A DNA stretch of 64,000 bases from Diadema setosum (GCA_033980235.1 CM067066.1:38550955-38614954); one strand, 5' to 3'; numbered from the stretch's first letter, positions 22,923 to 34,080 are shown. Numbers and translations: made by a program. Notes: generated from the sequence alone by a model not told the origin.

Positions 22923-23477
22923 ATTAAAGGAAACCAAAACTTAAAAGAAATGTGGATTGAGTGAAAGTAGCAACATTAGTAGAACACATCAGTGAAAGTT
23001 TGAGAATGGAAAAGTTATGAATTTTAACATTTTGGTGTTGGAACCAATGGATAAGGAGACTACTTGAGTTTAAGACATGTGTGGACAACAATCATCATAA
23101 AGAAATTATAAAGTAAATTCAACATGCTTTCACTTTTCTAGCATAATGAAAGAGCACTTGACTAACTGCTTTCAAAGGCAGGGGGAATGATTACTACCCT
23201 TAACATATGACCAGTATCAAGTTGATGAAATGTGTAATTTTCATGAAAAATGAATATTTTTGGAATTCTCTTTCTATTTTCTTTATATTGTTGTCCGCAC
23301 ATGATGTCATGAACTCAAGTAGTCTCCTTATCCAGTAATTACAACACCAAAACTATAAAAATTTATAACTTTTGCATCGATTGTCCAATTTTCCTCAAAC
23401 TTTCACTGATGTGTTCTAATAATGTTGCTGCTTTCACTCAATCCACATTTCTCTTTGGGTTGTGGTTTCATTTAAAG
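22923..23477. mobile_element. TTAA-AGG foldback element, copy a (diverged)
   Basis: This aligns over its length with the near-palindromic element at 29528-30093. Its own arms (GTGGATTGAGTGAAAG at about 22953 and CTTTCACTCAATCCAC at about 23433) still pair, but they have diverged more than in the other copy, so this insertion is older. Confidence 0.85.
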
Positions 23478-23504
23478 CTATTATGGCTGACAGTGAATAA
23501 TGCA

Positions 23505-23900
23505 TGATGATGATAATAATAATAATAAAGGACATTTATATTGCTCATCTACTATAATGACTCCACTGCACATTGCAAAGTAATAATCACAACATACTAG
23601 TACATAATTCAAACATAGAATGCATTGTTCAAAAGATGAGTTCTTAACCTGACCGTATTTAATTGCATTAAGTGTAGCTGCTTGCCTTACAAAGGGAGAT
23701 TATTCCATAATTTTCAGTGCCGCATACAAGAATGCCCTGTCACCAAGAGTAGCTTTTGATTTCCCTGATGGATATTTCAATAGTGGTGGTCTTCAGATGA
23801 TATGAAGCCATTACAAGTTCAGTTATACAGTCAGTGATAGTGATTGTGAAGTATTTACTCCTGTTCCTACTGTAGATTATAATTTGAGAGTTTTCTTTCT
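23505..23900. repeat. Old dispersed repeat starting with (AAT)n and AAAGGACATTTATATTGC
   Basis: After a short AAT run the sequence has a GGACATTTATATTGC start and later GGGAGATTATTCCATAATTT followed by GAATGCCCTGTCACCAAGAG. From memory these resemble a dispersed repeat of marine deuterostome genomes. That is recognition, not a search. The copy is decayed and non-coding, and its ends are uncertain. Confidence 0.4.
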
Positions 23901-23978
23901 GAAAGTTTATTCAGAAGAATTCAGAGAATGTTGAAGCAACAATAGAATAAAGGTTTCCTTTTTTTCCACAGACAAAGA

Positions 23979-23981
<3 letters not shown>

Positions 23982-24023
<42 letters not shown>

Positions 24024-24031
24024 TTATTTAT
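23982..24031. repeat. (TA)n-(TTTA)n microsatellite
   Basis: About 19 TA units followed by three TTTA units. Confidence 0.95.
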
Positions 24032-24229
24032 TCATTTCTATCATGAAGTGACATATCTTGATCAAAATTATTTAATCAAGGGGATGCTGTTTGTATGTAT
24101 GTATGTATATATCATAAGGACGTTAATTGTGCAACTATGACTTGCCCCTGCCTTGAGATTACATCTGGCTTATTTGTGTGTGTTTGTGGTTTTTTTTTTT
24201 CTTTCTGGGACAATTTTCTCAAACATGTG

Positions 24230-24625
24230 GGTATCTTCATTAGACGATAATGTCGCACGAGCCATCTTGCTTTTCATCCTCCAAATCGTTGGTAGATTGA
24301 CATGAAACCCATATTAGCTGTTAACCACCATTTAGCACGTAATTCGTCTCGTAGGCGATTTGTTAAAATCGAGAATGACAACCCATTGTAAATGGTGTAA
24401 TGAAATGAGGAGCAGCGATAATATCATCATCGCTTGCGCTGTGATGGTAGAAGGAAATTCGACGTCGACATTCATCAACCAGAGATGGGTAACGGATGCA
24501 AATTTCATTTAATATCATTTCACGCTATACCCATTCTTTGTAATTGCCAGAATTTTGCTTGCACCGATTCTAAATGGCATTCACATGATCAAAGAGGAGA
24601 CTGATAATTTCTGATTGTGAAAGGC
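24230..24625. other. Complex-sequence island, possible enhancer
   Basis: The block is CpG-containing, free of simple repeats and stands out from A+T-rich flanks. It contains a perfect octamer ATGCAAAT (24496-24503, POU-type) and a GATCAAAG site (24587-24594, TCF/LEF-type), along with several TAAT cores. This is compatible with a cis-regulatory module. No coding frame of note exists. Confidence 0.3.
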
Positions 24626-27515
24626 AATTTTCGTTAGTTTAAGGGTACATGATGAACAAAGACTTTCAGAACTCTTAAATGTACAAATAATAAAAGCTTG
24701 ATATAGCAAAAACTTTCTTGTTCGTGACAAGGTTTGAAAGTGGCTATAAAAGGAGTATATGATTACATGTATGGGAAATGAAGAAAGTAGATTCTGTTGC
24801 CTAAAACACACTATATGTGGGTTCCAACCCAATCAATAGCCATTAATGTTGCATTTGGTGGTTGAACAGTTCATCTCATGGCTAAACTCAGTATTTCAGT
24901 ACTCATGTCAGATTTTGTTCTTTGACATTTGTCGGTCCAACACCCTGCAGATGCAATGACTCATAGGTCAAAAGAAGCTGATGTATGTACATAGTACTGC
25001 AGAGAGAAACTGCAAGCATTTCGATAATTTCTTCATTTAGGGCGAGCTAGAATGGACAGGCTGAGCTGTTTCTATCCACTATTTATGCATACCATTACCA
25101 TGCTTAGTTATCACTGTTAAGTCCCACATATTTCGAAATAATGTTTGCTTTCCACAAATTGTGAAATTACAGTGTATGTATAATATATCATGCTGAAATA
25201 GTCAATTTCCCAGTCTAGTAGAGATGCTGTCTGCAAGTGCATCACATTTCTTGCTGTTTATCTTCCTTCCCCCATCTCTGTCCTGTTTTATATCTCTTTT
25301 TTAATACTCATCTCCGCATCTTCTGTCATTTTCCTTTTTGTTTGCTTTTTTTAAAATCAATTCCTGGTCCTTCTTGCTGCATTTTGAATGTTTTGCCAAA
25401 GCATGTCAACTGCCATATGTTTGAAGAAAATCAAATTATGTGGTCAATTCTGTTGACTGCTGCAACTCTATTTACTTTGATGTCAAAGATAAGATTGAAT
25501 CAGAATTCTGCAACAAAGGACAAGATCCTGTCGTACCTGTCTACTGAAGTGATGCTGAGGATATGTGGCATGTGTTCTGTGGTGATTAGATTGTAAAGAG
25601 TTATTGAGATGAAGGTTAAGTGGAAGGGAGGAAGGAGGCTGAGATAAATTTCTAATTGCTCTGTAATCGCTCTCTAATCACCGTACCAGCCATACTTAAT
25701 AAGCACAAGATAAGGCTTGTTTGTTGAAAATGTACTTCCTCCCTTTTCGTACGTCTTGTATGATCCATCTGGATGGCAGAGGCCCCTCTCCTGTGTAGAC
25801 CATTCTTATCTCCTCGAGCAGCATTCACACTTGCCCAAAATTAACTGTTTTTGAGAAATGAATATACATTGTTATGCAAAAGTTTGACCTGCTTGGTCTT
25901 TTTTTAGCTGTCATTATAAATTGCACTGCGCAGTGTGTGAATGGCAAATGAAGAAACCATCAATGTTTAAAATTCCATAATGCAACTTGCTATGCTATGT
26001 TCTCACACCGAGGTGTCCAGGTTACATTCTGGTCATTGTCCAGACATGCACAGTCTGGAGATTTAAAGTGCTCCATCTGCAGCAGAGTAAGTTTTCATGT
26101 GTGAACAGTGGTAAATAAAATTGATTTTTTTTCTTTGCGATGCTAAAAAAGATAAAGTTCAATTGTGAATGGGACTCTAGATATATGGCTGGTCAAGGTT
26201 GGGGCATAACTGTAAGTACCACCCCGATGTGCTTGGTAATTGTCTCAGCATTCCAAACAAAAGAATATGACGGAAACGATAACTTAAGAAGTAACATCAA
26301 AAAGAGGTCACATGACTAAATTCACAATATTTCTGCGATGAGCATTCTCATTGAAGAAATCTTCACAGCAAACTTCTTACAAAGTGGAAAAATCACACTC
26401 CAGTATGTGATTTGTGATGTCTTGGGCAACTTTCTTCACAGTTGCCTGGCAATTTTCACTGAAATGTCACAATTTTTCCATTATGATTTTCCACTTACTG
26501 TGCAAAGGGCCCTAAACACTCAAACAGGTATTGAGTCCAAAGATGCGCTGTAATAATCTGATTATCTTTGAGTGGGTGTTTGCTGTAGAAGCCCTGTATG
26601 TAAATGGCAGCTATGATATAAAGGTCATATTACTCCTGTTGTAAATCTCATTCTCAAAACATAGAATATAGTGTTTTGTGAGAAGCTGTTTATTGGTGCC
26701 TGATACCTTGTGTGTTCCTCAGCCAAGAGAACACACTGCCATTAAAAACCATAAATCTCTTTAGCGAATATCGCTCCAAATCATTTGTGACGCAAAAGTT
26801 ATTTCTATCCCTCTGTTCCCCCATGCAGGCTTCAGATGCTTTTTATAACTCATAAGTACTCTGGTTTCTAGTATTTGCTCATCTTTTTAACCAGAAAGAG
26901 AGAGAGTGAGTGCTCCGTGAAAGTATCTAAATTTACATGACAGTTTCAACGAGAATAAATGGGTTTGAGCAGATCCAAGATGTCTCAGTTAATCATGTTA
27001 TTGAAGAGCAACATAAGTGGCTATTTGTCAGTCCAAACTCGTCTTTTCCGTGGGTGACCAATCAGGTGATATATGCCAGTCTGTGAAAGAGACTAGGTCA
27101 AGGTTTCCTGGGTGTGTGATATATAAAAAGCTGGAACATGGTTTGTTCTTTTGCACTGCAAATTTGAATTGAATTGATTCAGTGATGCAAATTTGCATAT
27201 GTCACACTCAGAGTCTGTCTGTAAAGACTAGCAGAGAATGCTGGGGCAGGGTTCTATCAGTAAACATGCATCTGACGGCTTCAGCCATCCATAAATGCAT
27301 GAAATGAATGCACCAGGATGCTGAAGTTAGCAGTTTGTTTAATTCTTCAGGATGGATGGGTTTACATCAAGTATGATGGGAAAGAGACTCCACCATACTG
27401 AGTTAACTTCCCCTTTCATTTTTTTTTTCTTGTTTCGCCATCTCTGCTTGAGAATCTCACCTTCCTAGAGAGTATGTTTTAGATACGTCCATTCATTATT
27501 AGTGACATATGAAGA
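24626..27515. other. Unique non-coding sequence, with isolated TATA-like sites
   Basis: No gene recognised. Well-formed TATA sequences occur at 24745-24753 (TATAAAAGG) and 27122-27130 (TATAAAAAG), but neither has a convincing initiator and coding exon downstream. A moderately complex patch lies at about 26740-27110. A 119-codon plus-strand frame at 25237-25596 is A+T-driven with no domain. Confidence 0.35.
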
Positions 27516-27873
27516 TTAAAGGTCCAGTTTACCTTTGGGAGCAGTGATTTCAAAAATTTTCAAGATATCATATTTGATGCATATGTATAGGTCTGTTGTA
27601 TCATAAAACATCTTACCATATGAAATATTTGCAATAAAACCTAAAATATAATGAGATATCAGGATTTTTCTCAATAAACCGTAACTGTATACAGTTTAAT
27701 CTGGAAATTTTTTTATTATAACTATTGTTCACATTTTGTGTATTTAACAACACTTAACATCGATTATACGGATTCAAATTTTGACAGTGGTTGTTTCTAT
27801 CCCTAACTCACATTTTAGAACTATTTTAAAGCACTAATGCTTTCATCTGCAAATGGTAAATTATGCCTTTAAA
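27516..27873. mobile_element. TTAA-AGG..TTTACC element, copy b
   Basis: It begins ATTAAAGGTCCAGTTTACC and ends GGTAAATTATGCCTTTAAA, so the terminal inverted repeats are better kept than in the copy at 22246-22643, with which it aligns in direct orientation. About 358 bp, non-coding. The TTAA edges match the other AGG families here. Confidence 0.85.
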
Positions 27874-28577
27874 CATCTCACCTACACTTTCATTCATTTT
27901 TTCCCTGTACCTCCATGCCTTCGTTCTTTGGTCATTCCAGTACCTGTATGGCAATACCTTATCTATATTCAACAGCAATTTACTGTTGGCTACAGAATAA
28001 ATCATTAGCTGATAATCTACATTATTTATTATTGGTAAATTGATGATATAATTTATGTTCCGGTAATTGCTTCATTTACTGCAAGAAACATCAGAACAAC
28101 ACAAAAGTGGTGATTTGTCTGACATTTCTCGTCTTCTTTCTTGTGTGCCTTGAGATCTGTTTTTATCTTTTTGTATTTTCTCTCCATTATTTTCCCTTTC
28201 ATGTATCTGGCTAATGCCCTCAATCTATCTATCTCTCTGTCTTATATGTCTTTCTTTATCTCTTCATCTCTCTACCTGTCTACCGCGCTGCCTCATTGTC
28301 ACATACGTAGGAAACGTTTGACTGCCAAAGTTCATGCAGTTGGGAGTATGAAAATATTTGCTCTTGTGACAGGCACCCATCTACAAATAGCCCCTGCAGG
28401 ACTTTCCAAAATAGTGGATGACAGGTTTGAATATTCATATACAAAGCCAGAGGAATCAGAACAAAACTTGTGTCCCACCCCTATCTCTCTCTCCCTATTT
28501 CTCTTGCCCCCCCCCCCCCCCCTTAGAACAAAAACAAAGAGCAGAAGTTGAAAGGAACCTGCCACTCAGAGAAGGCA
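27874..28577. other. Unique non-coding sequence
   Basis: Includes a pyrimidine-rich segment and a C16 run at 28507-28522. The 136-codon plus-strand frame (28141-28551) crosses the pyrimidine and C tracts and is not credible as a gene. Confidence 0.4.
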
Positions 28578-28975
28578 ATTAAAGGGATGGAACAGTATTG
28601 GTGGAGATGAGAATTGGGCTTTTAACTTTTTACGAGATACCAAGAAAACACTTATGATATAGTACAGAGCATACCATTTTAAGAGGAATTCAAAGTTTAT
28701 TTGAGGAAAATCGGGTTTGGAATGACTGAAACATCCAAAAACAAAGTAAAACACACTGATCGTATTCGTATTAAAGTGTGGGTCCCACACTTCAGTAGAA
28801 TCGCTCTGTTTTGGATATCTCAGCCATTTCAAAACCAATTTTCATCAAATAAACATTGAATTACTCATAGAATTACATGCTCTTTCATATTCGAAAGACG
28901 TTTCTAATTATCTTACCAAAAAATGGTAGAAACCTGAAATTATGTCTCAACCAAAACTATATGATCCCTTTCAAT
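28578..28975. mobile_element. TTAA-AGGGATGG element, about 398 bp
   Basis: The left end ATTAAAGGGATGGAACAGTA and the reverse complement of the right end (ATTGAAAGGGATCATATAGT) align as an inverted repeat of about 40 bp. The interior is non-coding and A+T-rich. It is a further TTAA-AGG family, in single copy in this window. Confidence 0.75.
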
Positions 28976-29042
28976 GACTATATACATGAAATTGGGTTAG
29001 AATTTTATCCTTCTTGCAATAATTTTTTTTCTCCACATACAC

Positions 29043-29522
29043 CAGGGGGCTGTTTCACTATGCTCTGAAATCAATCTTAAGTTCAATTCAACTGATCTTA
29101 GGAACACATTGGGGATCAATCAGTCCTTGGAAGTTGGGAACTGTTTCACTAAGCCATTTGGAAATGATATACCATGCCCATCTTGCCATGTTCTAGAATA
29201 CATCTTGAATGTCTGTGCGTATCCTTTCCAAATGGTCTAATCTGAATCAGTCCCAACTTTGGGTTCATTGTTTGTCTTGATATACTGTAAGACAAGGAAT
29301 GTTTGCATGCATTTTAATTTTACGAATTTCACGAGAGCCAAGATTCACGAAATTATGATGCGTGCAAAAGTTCATGTCTTCGCTATAGGCATTGAATGTC
29401 AGTGGCAATTCCCAAAAAATTTCATGCCGCCGAAAATACCATTGGCTCCAATTCGTGAATATTTCATGCTGCGAAAGTATCCTGCTTTACAGAAGTTCCC
29501 ATGTTTGTGAAACAGAGTCCTG
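29043..29522. mobile_element. CAGG..CTGTTTCAC element, interrupted by a nested MITE
   Basis: The left end CAGGGGGCTGTTTCACTA and the right end GTTTGTGAAACAGAGTCCTG form imperfect inverted repeats. The right terminus is separated from the body by the TACTGTA element at 29283-29492. Removing that insert leaves an element of about 270 bp. An internal echo of the left end (AACTGTTTCACTAAGCCATT at about 29140) suggests a tandem or composite structure. Confidence 0.7.
29283..29492. mobile_element. TACTGTA/CGCG MITE, copy d (nested)
   Basis: Same subfamily as 14248-14441, with most CGCG boxes altered to CACG or ACG (for example TTTACGAATTTCACGAGA). It lies inside the CTGTTTCAC element, so it inserted later than that element. 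Ends: TACTGTAAGACA and GCTTTACAG. Confidence 0.8.
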
Positions 29523-29527
29523 TATCC

Positions 29528-30093
29528 TTAAAGGGAAGATAAACCCCAAGAGCAATGTGGATTGAGTGAAAGCAGCAACATTAGTAGAACACATCAGTGA
29601 AAGTTTAAAGAAAATCGGACAATCGATGCAAAAGTTATGAATTTTTAAAGTTTTGGTGTTGGAACCGCTGGATGAGGAGACTACTAGAGGTTATGACGTA
29701 TGAGTGGACAACAATACCAAGAAAATATAAAGAAAATTATACAAAAATCCATTTTTCATGAAAATTACAAATTCCATCAACTTGATATTGACATATGTTA
29801 AGGGTAGCAATTATTCCCCCTGCTTTCTGAAAGAGGTTGGTCCATTGCTCTTTCATGATTCTAGAAAAGTGAATTTTTGTTGAATTTCCTTTATATTTTC
29901 TTTGTATTGTTGTCCACTCATACGTCATTTCCTCTAGTAGTCTCCTCATCCAGCGGTTCCAACACCAAAACTTTAAAAATTCATAACTTTTGCATCGATT
30001 GTCCGATTTTCCTCAAACTTTCACTGATGTGTTCTACTAATGTTGCTGCTTTCAGTCAATCCACATTGCTCTTGGGGTTTATCTTCCCTTTAA
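29528..30093. mobile_element. TTAA-AGGGAAG foldback element, copy b (near-perfect long palindrome)
   Basis: The first about 210 bp (29528-29737) and the last about 210 bp (about 29885-30093) are inverted copies with only a few mismatches. A central spacer of about 150 bp carries TCATGAAAATTACAAATTCC. The edges are TTAA. It aligns with the older copy at 22923-23477. There is no coding capacity. A transcript through it would fold into a long double-stranded hairpin (inference). Confidence 0.9.
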
Positions 30094-31310
30094 AAAGCTC
30101 CCTGTCTACGATCTGCCTCTCTAGCCGCCCCCTCCCAACCCCCTTTTTTTTTTTTCAGTAGAATGTATCATACAAGTAAACTCATCACAAGGGTAGATAA
30201 TCCGAGGGCAAAATGTGTACCAGTTCAGCAACTAACCAGCTTACTCTCTTTTCTTTCTTTTTTTTTCCTACATGATGCACTAGGATAGCATCTTGCGACA
30301 GATATTCTATTTAGCCTCTTTTTCATACTTTCTTTCTTTTTTTTTTCTTCCATTTCCTCACAGTGGAGTTGAACGGGATGTTGAAAATAGATGATTTGAT
30401 AACAAGTGGCATGGTAGTGGGCAGTTTTCCCTCTCCAATCTGTCATAGGACGGAGGACACTGGAAGCTCGCTGCCATGGCCCCCCTCTCTCCTCACTCCC
30501 AACCCCTCGGGGGACGCATCAATTTTGCACACACACACACAGAAAAAAGAAGTGGGAAGGAGGGGGGGGGGGGCTTGCCCGCAATAATTTTTGACACATT
30601 CGCGCGAGGAGATTATTAAATTTGGGGACAGCCATATGCAGGGCACTGTTTGCATGCAAATATGACTCTGCCTGAGCGAAGTTTTTGTGGGGGAATTGTA
30701 AATATTCATATCCTCCCCATTCCTAGAATGACCAACCCTGCCCCCCACCCCCCCCCCAAAAAAAAAAAAGGAAGAGGGGGAAAGATAGATTTGTCGTTGG
30801 GGAAAAAAATGTTCTTACGTTTTTAAAGATATGAAACTACAGGAGAGTGACAGAGAGAGTGAGATCTAGTGATTATTGGCATGTATTTTTCAAATGTCAC
30901 ACGGCAATGAAACCATGATAACTTGTCAATTTAGGACCGCTGCCTGGTGTATTACAAGCAGATTGGTGATTAAATCATGGATACATCGAGTCAGCCGTGC
31001 AGATCTGGTTGCAAAGGAATTTCCATGACGTATTCCAATGAATCAGTATCATCGCGAAGGGGGGGGGGGGGGGATGGTGAGATTCAGCAGGAGGTGGGGA
31101 AAGCAATATACAGGTAGTTACAGATGTAGAAAGAGGTCATTGAATTTTGAATTAAGGGGCACGAAATCAGGATTCTACAGGCAGTATATAATTTTGTGTC
31201 GCCTTACTCCTACACCTGGAGATCATCTCTTAGGTTAGAATTTGCTCCAGAAGATTATTAAACAGAGCAAACAAATTAGAAAACAGGAATAGAAATATGT
31301 GTTGAAATGG
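30094..31310. other. Unique non-coding sequence with complex patches and G/C runs
   Basis: No gene recognised. A patch at about 30600-30710 contains a 12-bp palindrome TTTGCATGCAAA (30649-30660) overlapping a POU octamer. G runs lie near 30559-30571 and 31059-31072, a C-A run near 30748-30769, and a CA run near 30527-30540. Confidence 0.35.
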
Positions 31311-31874
31311 TTTAAAGGTAGGGGATACCTATTACAGACCTCCCAAAATGCAGCAAAACATTAAATATGAACCTCAGGGGACTTGTTTAGGCCACTGCTG
31401 AGAAATTTGGAAGTCAGCAGTTATCTACAATTTGAATAATGCACAAAACTCAACTACTCAGTAGTTCTGTGTGTCAGCCACACTTATGCCTTTTTGTTGC
31501 AGTCTTCTGTATTTTTTTATCTATAAACACAAATCTAAAAGTATAAGAGCTGATGTAATAACATAATAGAGTGTGTGGCAAGAATGTGTATAGAAATGAT
31601 TGTAAGTTTTGATGAACTTTCTCCACAAAATATACATGATGGACACACATGCAGTGCATGGGTCTGCAAAGGTAGCCTAGTAGTGTACTGGAATTTACGA
31701 TGAGCCCCGAAAAAAATTCAATTCAAAATCTAACGGTCAATAAAAATGTACTAAATGTTACCTTCCACTTTCAATACTTTATGGGAGTTTTTAAAATGAT
31801 ACTCTCTTCAACATACCACTGTATTTATACAACTCTTCATTTAAGCCATACAAATGGGATTCCCTACCTTTAAA
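31311..31874. mobile_element. TTAA-AGGTAGGG non-autonomous DNA element, copy b
   Basis: It begins TTTAAAGGTAGGGGATACC and ends GGGATTCCCTACCTTTAAA, and is the reverse-oriented counterpart of 18544-19108, almost identical in length (564 bp). The minus-strand frame at 31474-31659 echoes the other copy only through DNA homology. Confidence 0.88.
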
Positions 31875-32299
31875 CAGTGTTGATTGCATTCTGGAAAACT
31901 TTTTTAAAACACTACTTTTAAATATTGAGTCATTCCTTTACATCAAAGTACTTGAAAAGGGCAAATGATTTGCTTTGTCTATTATTTGTTTCATCTCATT
32001 CATACGGAATTACTTTTCTTTCATCTAAGTGACAGACCTGTTGAAAATCAAAGCCTGTCACATGCAGTCTTGAAATGCTCTTTCAAAAGATGTAGGAAAT
32101 GTATGAAAGTGTATTATTCAGGTATCTCTTTCATCGTTTGATGTCTATGCAGCATGAGTACCATATCACCCCAAGTTTTTGATTGGCATTATTTTTTTCC
32201 TTCTCTTTGGCTCTTTCAGATGAAGTGGAGTGATATCATTTTGAAATCTTATCATCGGAGGGCGGGACCACTTTAACAGGTGGACAAGATGCATGGAGA
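31875..32299. other. Unique non-coding sequence
   Basis: A polypyrimidine-AG sequence resembling a splice acceptor ends near 32220 (GGCTCTTTCAG), but no donor or credible exon follows; downstream lies a tRNA-like repeat. Confidence 0.35.
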
Positions 32300-32480
32300 G
32301 GATCCCTGGCTTGAATTCCAGCCGCTTCCCCCGAAGCTACAGCTATCGACCACTCTAGCCAACGCCTCCTCGCGATATGAAATTGACACGGGAACGGATA
32401 GATGCAACTGTCATCCCAAGTCAGTGGGGAAGAGGGCACCGCAATGCGTGCACGCCACGTCCCAGTGAGGCGTCCAGCTC
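32300..32480 (-). mobile_element. tRNA-derived SINE-like repeat (minus strand)
   Basis: On the minus strand an A-box-like TGGCTAGAGTGG (32361-32350) and a B-box-like GAATTCAAGCC (32318-32308) are about 43 nt apart. GAGGA upstream and TCCTC downstream could pair as a remnant acceptor stem. The anticodon region is not convincingly foldable, so a functional tRNA is unlikely and a SINE remnant is preferred. Boundaries are uncertain. Confidence 0.4.
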
Positions 32481-33040
32481 TTTGCCGGGAAGTAACCTCC
32501 AAGTTCGCACTGATTAATGGCTCATCGGTTGTAGCCTGGTCAGCGTCTGTCCATCACAGATGGTAGCAAGATGTGGTCACCTCACAGGTGTACAAACAAG
32601 GCTCTAGGAGCTGACTGAAATCAGAAGAAGAAATCTGAAATATGTAAACTTAGAAACTCTTCTACCACGGATCATTTTTTTGCCAATGAGTAACAATATC
32701 TTTAATATGTCAGAAACATGCAGCTTGAGTTTAAGTAAGTTACTCAGTGTCCCCTTAATACATTCTATTACTGCTTTTTAAGGGGAGGTTTTGTTGTCTT
32801 GACATTGATCTTTATTCAGTAGAAGTGTATAATGCATTTAATATTTTGTCAAATGTTTTTATCTTTTTCATTGTGCATTATTATCAGTACTGTTTAATGT
32901 CTCGAGATGTGGCATGATGTTGATTTTTTGTGTTCTCTGCTTTTTTTTCAAGGGGGATTTGTTTGTTTTGTTTTGTTTTGTGTTTGTTTTTTTCCTTTAA
33001 AGTTGTCACCTGTTGATGTTGGAATTGAAGTGACACTTTT
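32481..33040. other. Unique non-coding sequence
   Basis: A T/G-rich run (TTTTGTTTTG type) lies near 32955-33000. No gene recognised. Confidence 0.4.
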
Positions 33041-33366
33041 GCCCGAATTCACGAAGGTGTTACAAATGAAACCATGTTTTAAACCGTGGACAAAAACCAT
33101 GGAGCGCCAAGTGTCGCATGGAATATTTTGTTACGAAATTGGTCATTTCGTCAACAAAATGATTGTTTCGTTAACAAAATTATCATTTCGTGGATGAAAT
33201 GTTCATTTAGTTACAAAATGTTGTCATTTTATTACAAAATAATCATTTCATCGACGAAATTACTGATTTTGTAACGAAATCCATTCCTTGCGACACTTGA
33301 TGCTCCATGGTATTTGTCCATCGTTTAAACCATGGTTTCATTTATACCACCTTCGTGAATTCGGGC
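33041..33366. mobile_element. GCCCGAATTC foldback MITE with internal ATTTCGT array
   Basis: The arms (33041 to about 33135 and about 33272-33366) are inverted copies for roughly 95 bp, starting GCCCGAATTCACGAAGGTG and including CCATGG and GTGTCGCA blocks. The core (about 33123-33284) is an array of short units alternating ATTTCGT and ACAAAAT or GAAAT, each nearly self-complementary. The outer 10 bp are the same as in the element at 2584-2782. Non-coding. Confidence 0.85.
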
Positions 33367-34040
33367 CTTTATGTTTTTGAGCTTTACTAATAATTCTGTC
33401 CTTTGTGCTGTGAGGGAATGTACAGAAATGCCACATGATGAAACATTGCAAATGAATGAATTTGTAAAGACACTTTCAGAGAGGATTTTGTGATTATCTT
33501 TTGGTATGTTCCTGATGATGAAATCATCTATGGGTTTTTTACAATTTGAAGATAAATACTTTGTGTGTTGACTGAAGACTACAAGGATATCTGTGATATG
33601 TCCTGAATCTGCATAAATTCTGCCGATTTTAGGAAATGTTTTGGCCAGAGATATGTGTTTTCTAATCAAAATTTTACTCATTCTAATTTGCAGGATCTTC
33701 AAAAATTAATTTTTGGGTAACATTTTAGCAGGTTATCTCACTCATGTTGACAATACTTTTATAGGAATTTCTAGCACCTTAATGAACTTAATCAGTTTGG
33801 TGTTTTGTTCAGACATTTTGTCAGGAGAAAATCCCAATTAGGTTAATAATATACAATGTTATAATTTTTGGAATCATCATGAACCTGTTAATTCTTCGGA
33901 GAGAGGAGATAATCTGGTAGTCGGCACTCAGCCTGGTAGAGGGTGACATCTCTTCACACCTTGTCCCAGTTTGGAGGTGGATCCCTATCACTCCATGGGA
34001 CCTCAAACCCTGGATTCCGGCAGAGGGGAGTGGGCTTGTG
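33367..34040. other. Unique non-coding sequence
   Basis: A minus-strand frame of 125 codons (33325-33702) runs from this A+T-rich DNA into the MITE arm; no domain is recognisable and I do not call it a gene. Confidence 0.4.
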
Positions 34041-34045
34041 GAGAA

Positions 34046-34080
34046 GGGGGGAGGGGGGGGGGAGGGGGGGGGAGGGGGGA
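34046..34080 (+). repeat. G-run array, strong G-quadruplex motif
   Basis: Four guanine tracts of 6, 10, 9 and 6 bases (34046-34051, 34053-34062, 34064-34072, 34074-34079) are separated by single adenines. This fits the G3+N1-7 quadruplex rule with the shortest possible loops. The purine-rich strand is the plus strand. Confidence 0.9.

Noticed and set aside
29038..29052. CTCF-like core CCAGGGGGC
   Set aside because: It coincides with the terminus of the CTGTTTCAC element, so it is explained by the repeat unless binding is shown.
32300..32375. Functional tRNA gene on the minus strand
   Set aside because: A- and B-box-like sequences exist but the anticodon and T arms do not fold convincingly; a SINE remnant is more likely.
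33325..33702. Minus-strand ORF of 125 codons
   Set aside because: Its end is translated MITE arm and the rest is A+T-driven; no family recognised.
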